Of a stretch of 6,084 nucleotides of DNA, positions 1 through 6,084 are shown one piece after another. The translations under genes and the position numbers were made by a program. The stretch's first letter is position 1. The number at the start of each line of letters is the position of its first letter. The notes under the pieces are model-generated. The model did no database searches, had not been told where the DNA came from, and saw only the letters and a list, made by a program, of their open reading frames with translations. This DNA is from Brevundimonas sp. (lineage in GTDB: Bacteria; Pseudomonadota; Alphaproteobacteria; Caulobacterales; Caulobacteraceae). Where the stretch lies: the NCBI GenBank assembly GCA_012270135.1, contig JAAXIW010000282.1:1-6084 (forward strand), given 5' to 3'.

Positions 1-18
1 CCGTAACGGATACCCACC

Positions 19-831
19 GTGCACGTCGGCGTCGCCCACCACCCGGACTACCTCTCGGCTCATACGCCGGAGGAGATGGCGGACGCGATCGCCGGCCTGG
101 GCCCGCAGACCAACGAAGCTCGCCGCCAGATTCGTGCGATCGGCGCCGAGTTGGCCGGTCTGCGGCCCGTGGCGGGGCCATCTGATCCGGTCGAGCTGCG
201 GATGACCGACAAGGTCGTGGCCGACATCGCGGCGCTGGCGGTCAAGGTCGACGACCTCCTTGGGGAGTTTCTCGAACTCGGCGATGCGCTTGCCAAGGGC
301 GATCAGGCGCGCGTGGAGCGGGCTGGCCGGTCCGTCATGCAAGGTTCCATCTCCGTCGTTCAGGCCCAGGCGCTGATGCTGCGTGGACGGCTGGCCATGG
401 TCCCCTCTGACGCTTCGGCCTACGGCCGGATCAACGCCCTCGCCTGCTTCTACGACGGCCTCTCGGGCTTTCAGCAGGGAACCTATGAGCTGGTTTCCCG
501 GACCGATGCTATCAAGCTGGTCGCCTCGGCCAGGAACTGCATGACCTCCAGTCTGGCAAGGGGCCGTGCCTCCCTGGATCGGGAGGCGACCGAGACCCTC
601 GCCGACCCCGGGCTGATGCGGCTGCGATCGAGCCTGGCGCCGGTCCACCACAGCCTGCTCGACGAACTCGAAGTCGGCGCCGCCATTCTGGGCCGGCTGC
701 AGGCCAGCCTGGTCGATGGCGATGACGCGGTCACGGCCGGCGACCGACATGGACAGGCGATCATCGCCTTCGAGCGACGGCTCCAGACATTGGCCCGGCA
801 AGAGGTTGCCGTTGTCGCCGCCGCGAACTGA
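19..831 (+). CDS. Hypothetical, predicted all-helical soluble protein (270 aa)
   Basis: I do not recognise this protein. It has no signal peptide or membrane segment and reads as almost entirely helical. An N-terminal helix-rich part (about residues 17-48) is followed by an amphipathic stretch at about 60-92 with regularly spaced Leu/Val/Ile that could be a coiled coil or helical bundle. Further helices cover about 97-127, 133-182 and 200-262. There are only two cysteines (C143 and C174) and no obvious catalytic motif. The GTG at 19 is chosen because an in-frame TAA lies at 4-6 and a weak GGA (8-10) sits 8 bases upstream. The alternative ATG at 76 has GGAGGAG directly abutting it, too close for a normal ribosome site, but it cannot be excluded and would give 251 residues. 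Codon third positions look somewhat less GC-biased than in the neighbours, judged by eye. It is followed after 87 bases by another rightward gene. A structural or regulatory helical-bundle protein is possible, but no function is assigned. Confidence 0.8.
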   Translation: MHVGVAHHPDYLSAHTPEEMADAIAGLGPQTNEARRQIRAIGAELAGLRPVAGPSDPVELRMTDKVVADIAALAVKVDDLLGEFLELGDALAKGDQARVERAGRSVMQGSISVVQAQALMLRGRLAMVPSDASAYGRINALACFYDGLSGFQQGTYELVSRTDAIKLVASARNCMTSSLARGRASLDREATETLADPGLMRLRSSLAPVHHSLLDELEVGAAILGRLQASLVDGDDAVTAGDRHGQAIIAFERRLQTLARQEVAVVAAAN

Positions 832-903
832 CAGCTCGCCCCACAGGCGTGCGCGTCAACCCAATTCGGTGCTAGGCGTTAGTCTGTCTGGAACAGTGAA
901 GCT

Positions 904-907
904 GGAG
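904..907 (+). promoter_or_regulatory. Probable ribosome binding site for the gene at 919
   Basis: GGAG lies 11 bases before the ATG at 919. The spacing is slightly long but this is the best purine run upstream, and no other in-frame start in the 87-base gap is better supported. It favours the ATG at 919, which also begins directly with a good membrane anchor (Arg-Arg followed by a hydrophobic segment). Confidence 0.45.
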
Positions 908-918
908 CGCTCCCCCGC

Positions 919-1809
919 ATGCGTCGCTTTTTCGTCTGGTCGGCCCTCGCGGCCCTGGTGGGCCTGATCCTCGCGATCGGCGGATTCTGGGCCTATCAGC
1001 ATTTCTACGCCCGCTTCCAGCCGGTGACGGTGACCCGCCATCAGGCGGAAATCCAGGATTTGCTGGACGAGGCCTCGTGGCTGTCGTCGGGCGGCGGCGG
1101 CGAGCCGCTGTACATCATCGGCTATCGCGACTCGGCGGCCATGCAGCGCTATGAGCGCGAGGAGGCGCCCAAGCTGCGCGCCGCCGGGCTCGAGGTGCGC
1201 ATCATCGTCTTCGCCCGCCCGGATCGCGAGGGGATGACCCAGTCCACGGCCGCCGAACGCGCCACGGTGGCCGAGCTGTGGCTGACGCGCGACTGGACCC
1301 TCTACCAGCGCTGGACGGCCACCCCGTCGAACAACTGGACCGCCGCGGGCATCCCCGCCGCCGACGGCAGCCTGGCGCGCGGCGCCGTGGTCGAGGCCGG
1401 GCGGAATTTCATCGAGCAGCTGACTGCGGCGCTGTCGGGCGAGGGGCTCGCGATCAACTATCCGCTGGTCATCTGGCGCGACCGCGAGGGCTATATGAAG
1501 GCCTGCGCCTGCGCCGACAGCCGGTCGTGGGCCTTTGTCCGCGACGATACCGGGGCGCCGGACCGGATCGGCTCGCCGGCGCCGGGGACGGACGGCGGAC
1601 CGCCGGCGGAGGCCTATCCCGGCGACGGCAGCCCCGAGAGTCTGCCCTATCCGCCCCTGCCGCCCATCGCCCCCGCCGGGGGAGAGGCGGCGCCCGCCGA
1701 CGCCGCGCCCGCGCCTTCCACCACGCCCGCCCCGTCGCGCCCCGCGACTCCGCCGGAGCCGCGCAAGGCGCCCCAGCCGAAGAAGCAGGACGACACGACC
1801 TTCTTCTGA
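919..1809 (+). CDS. Membrane-anchored protein with putative thioredoxin-like domain lacking CxxC, and Pro/Ala-rich tail (296 aa)
   Basis: Residues 2-3 are Arg-Arg, followed by one hydrophobic segment at about 4-24. This predicts a single-pass N-in anchor with the rest in the periplasm. A linker (25-60) leads to a domain at about 62-212 that resembles the thioredoxin/DsbC-DsbG layout. A strand LYIIGY (64-69) meets a helix at the place where CxxC normally sits; here the sequence is S72-A-A-M75. Then come a helix (76-89), a strand EVRIIVFARP (92-101), a helical insertion with many Trp residues (about 111-175), and Y181-P182 before a strand LVIW, suggesting the cis-proline loop. C196-A-C198 follows this strand. 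Residues 213-296 form a Pro/Ala/Gly-rich, presumably disordered tail ending in Phe-Phe. The fold assignment is inference from pattern, not from a search. Redox activity at the canonical site is unlikely because both cysteines are absent; the CxC pair could bind metal or form a disulfide. Exact function is unknown, but the reading frame is well supported by coding bias and context. Confidence 0.88.
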   Translation: MRRFFVWSALAALVGLILAIGGFWAYQHFYARFQPVTVTRHQAEIQDLLDEASWLSSGGGGEPLYIIGYRDSAAMQRYEREEAPKLRAAGLEVRIIVFARPDREGMTQSTAAERATVAELWLTRDWTLYQRWTATPSNNWTAAGIPAADGSLARGAVVEAGRNFIEQLTAALSGEGLAINYPLVIWRDREGYMKACACADSRSWAFVRDDTGAPDRIGSPAPGTDGGPPAEAYPGDGSPESLPYPPLPPIAPAGGEAAPADAAPAPSTTPAPSRPATPPEPRKAPQPKKQDDTTFF

Positions 1810-1819
1810 CGCCGGGCGT
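1809..1819. repeat. 11-base palindrome between convergent stop codons
   Basis: ACGCC-G-GGCGT is a perfect inverted repeat with one central base. It lies between the TGA of the rightward gene (1807-1809) and the stop of the leftward gene (TCA at 1820-1822 on this strand). The hairpin would have a stem of only 4 pairs with a 3-base loop, and no T-run follows on either strand. It is at best a weak bidirectional termination aid and may be chance in GC-rich DNA. Confidence 0.25.
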
Positions 1820-2989
1820 TCAGAGCACCCGTTTGCAGACCTCGATCAGGCGGTCGACGTCGGCCTCGTCCTGATACAGGCCGAAGCCGAACCGGATGGT
1901 GTCGTCGCGCACGTCGGTGACGACATTGGCCTCCAGCAGCCGGGCCCGCCAGCCTTGCGCGTCCGCATGGCGGAAGGCCAGATAGCGGGCGCGGACGGCC
2001 TCGTCGGCGACCGGAATGATCAGTTCGGCCCGGTCCAGCCGCCCCGCCTCGCCGGCCCTGACGGCGTCCTGGAAGCGGCGCATCAGGTTGCGCGCATGAT
2101 CGGCGATCGCCGCCGTGGTCCGCCCGGCCTCGTCCAGCATCCGCCGCACGCCGTTGAAGCGGTACAGCGGCGTCGCGTCGAAGGTGGCGCCCCAGAAGCG
2201 GCCCGCGTCGGCCCGATACTGGACATCCTCGGGCCGGCCCATCAGGTCGCCGAATTCCGCGAACCAGCCGGTCGCCACCGGACGGGGGCAGAAGCCGTCC
2301 GGCGCGTGCAATATGCCCGCCCCCTCGCCGGACATGGCGTACTTATAGCCGCCGGTGACGTAGAAGACCTTGTCAGCGACCGCCGAGAGATCGGTCGGGG
2401 CGGCCATGAAGCCATGGTAGCCGTCGACCAGCACCCAGGGCCCGGCCGGATCGGCGAGGGCCGCGAGGTCCTCCATCCGCCCGAAGGCCTGGCCGGTCTT
2501 GAAGAAGATCTGGCTGACCACGATCCAGTCGAAGTCGCCGGACCGCGCCGCCTCGACAAAACGCGCGTCGAAGGTCTCGAACGGGTGCAGCGGGACGCGG
2601 GTGACCACCGCCTCGCCGGCTTCCTCCCAGCGCTCGCCCTGGCGGCGGAAGGAGTGGAACTCGCCGTCGGTGGACAGGACGCGCACCGGCTTGGTCCCGA
2701 ACCCGGAGAAGATGCGCAGCAGGAAGTCGTGGGTGTTGGGCGCGAACACCACTGTGTCCGGCGACGGCAGGTTCAGCTCGCGGGCGACATGGCCCTGGGC
2801 CTCCGGCACGACGTCGCCGAAGATCAGGTCCCATTTGCGGTCGGCGAATTTATTGGCCTCGACCCAGGCCCGCACCTGACCGTCGAACGAGGCGTCGGGC
2901 CACAGGTGGTGGCTGTGGGCGGCGAAATGCAGACGCCCCGGATCGAGCGACAGGGCGCGGGAGAACAGATCCTTGCGCGCCCCGGCCAC
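1820..2989 (-). CDS. Kynureninase-like, PLP-dependent aminotransferase class V-fold enzyme (389 aa)
   Basis: This is a cytoplasmic fold-type I PLP enzyme of the class V group. Several features match kynureninase, which cleaves L-kynurenine to anthranilate and alanine. GYKYAMSGEGAG (214-225) carries the likely Schiff-base lysine K216 and parallels the kynureninase SYKYLNGGPG region. D189 in VLVDGYHG is the expected partner of the PLP ring nitrogen. GWF at 241-243 matches the family's GWW-type segment. The C-terminal TDVRDDTIRFGFGLY (358-372) corresponds to the family's DxR-xxxxRFGFxPLY signature, although the Pro before Leu-Tyr is Gly here. N85-T86-H87 and F111-H112-S113 probably line the cofactor pocket. 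The length is close to the family norm. The start is GTG at 2989, 2 bases past the secA stop, with no clear ribosome site of its own. This suggests translation by coupling to secA; the next in-frame Met is residue 172, far too late. The substrate cannot be settled from sequence alone, and no other tryptophan-catabolism gene is visible here, so a kynureninase paralogue with another substrate is possible. Confidence 0.9.
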   Translation of the reverse strand: MAGARKDLFSRALSLDPGRLHFAAHSHHLWPDASFDGQVRAWVEANKFADRKWDLIFGDVVPEAQGHVARELNLPSPDTVVFAPNTHDFLLRIFSGFGTKPVRVLSTDGEFHSFRRQGERWEEAGEAVVTRVPLHPFETFDARFVEAARSGDFDWIVVSQIFFKTGQAFGRMEDLAALADPAGPWVLVDGYHGFMAAPTDLSAVADKVFYVTGGYKYAMSGEGAGILHAPDGFCPRPVATGWFAEFGDLMGRPEDVQYRADAGRFWGATFDATPLYRFNGVRRMLDEAGRTTAAIADHARNLMRRFQDAVRAGEAGRLDRAELIIPVADEAVRARYLAFRHADAQGWRARLLEANVVTDVRDDTIRFGFGLYQDEADVDRLIEVCKRVL

Positions 2990-2991
2990 GA

Positions 2992-5886
<2,895 letters not shown>

Positions 5887-6055
5887 GAATGATCCGAAGG
5901 CGGGCGAGCGGCTGGGGCTCTGATGCTGAAACGGTCCCGAAGGAGCGGCGACGTGCGACGGGCGAGGCCTCGGCGACGGCGACCCGCCGCCCTGTCCCGG
6001 GCGCGCGCAAGGGTCGCGCAAACGATCGAAAACCCCTCGACTTGGGCGCAGGCGG
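5887..6055 (-). other. secA upstream leader, no gene seen
   Basis: This stretch separates the secA start from the proposed promoter. It is open in the secA frame but encodes Arg/Pro/Ser-rich sequence without family resemblance, so I read it as untranslated leader. It contains a perfect 10-base palindrome CGAGGCCTCG (5963-5972) and an alternating GC run near 6001-6019 that could pair with itself. No SecM-like arrest peptide or recognisable riboswitch is seen. No divergent gene start is supported. Confidence 0.4.
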
Positions 6056-6084
6056 GACTTAAGCACCGGCCTTATCCCTGTCAA
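6056..6084 (-). promoter_or_regulatory. Candidate secA promoter (-35 TTGACA, weak -10)
   Basis: Read on the minus strand, TTGACA occupies 6084-6079, a perfect -35 match placed at the window edge. GCTTAAGTC follows at 6064-6056. TTAAGT (6062-6057) would be a poor sigma-70 -10 at 16-base spacing. Alternatively, GCTTAAGT partly fits the Caulobacter-type housekeeping -10 (GCTANAWC), 13 bases after TTGACAG, within the spacing known for that class. It would give a leader of roughly 160 bases before the secA ATG. The -10 is weak, so this is tentative. Confidence 0.4.

Noticed and set aside
834..852. Hairpin after the first gene (7-base arms, one mismatch, 5-base loop)
   Set aside because: It has no T-run after it and a mismatch in the stem. 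Such imperfect pairs are common in DNA this GC-rich, so it is not called as a terminator.
853..859. TTGACGC on the minus strand, resembling a Caulobacter-type -35
   Set aside because: There is no suitable -10 at the required spacing and no leftward gene starts nearby.
5887..6084. SecA start at a TTG on the window edge (66 extra residues)
   Set aside because: The extension is Arg/Pro/Ser-rich and unlike any SecA N-terminus. The ATG at 5886 gives the expected family start, and the TTG is better read as part of a TTGACA promoter element.

Overview
This is a GC-rich window whose protein-coding style and SecA sequence point to an alphaproteobacterium. A Caulobacterales member such as a Brevundimonas- or Caulobacter-like organism fits best. 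That placement rests on the SecA N-terminus, strong GC bias in codon third positions and a Caulobacter-like arrangement of promoter elements upstream of secA. It is an inference and was not tested by a search.

Layout: two genes read rightward on the left side. The first (19-831) encodes an unrecognised, soluble, mostly helical 270-residue protein. After an 87-base gap comes a gene (919-1809) for a membrane-anchored, probably periplasmic protein. It has a putative thioredoxin-like domain that lacks the usual CxxC, and a Pro/Ala-rich tail. Two genes read leftward on the right side: secA (5886 down to 2992), the preprotein translocase ATPase, and directly behind it, with only 2 bases between, a kynureninase-like PLP enzyme (2989 down to 1820). 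The two pairs converge at 1807-1822 with 10 bases between the stop codons. The stretch 5887-6084 upstream of secA has no supported gene. It holds a TTGACA element at the very edge and a leader of about 150 bases.

How the genes relate: secA and the kynureninase-like gene look like one transcription unit with translational coupling, although no functional link between export and tryptophan or kynurenine-type chemistry is known to me. The anchored protein is probably itself exported through SecYEG/SecA, as any periplasmic protein would be; nothing here shows a dedicated link. I see no mobile element, CRISPR array, tRNA or rRNA. Overall this is a mostly ordinary chromosomal region. The points most worth a second look are the thioredoxin-like protein without its CxxC and the roughly 50-residue insertion in the second nucleotide-binding domain of SecA.
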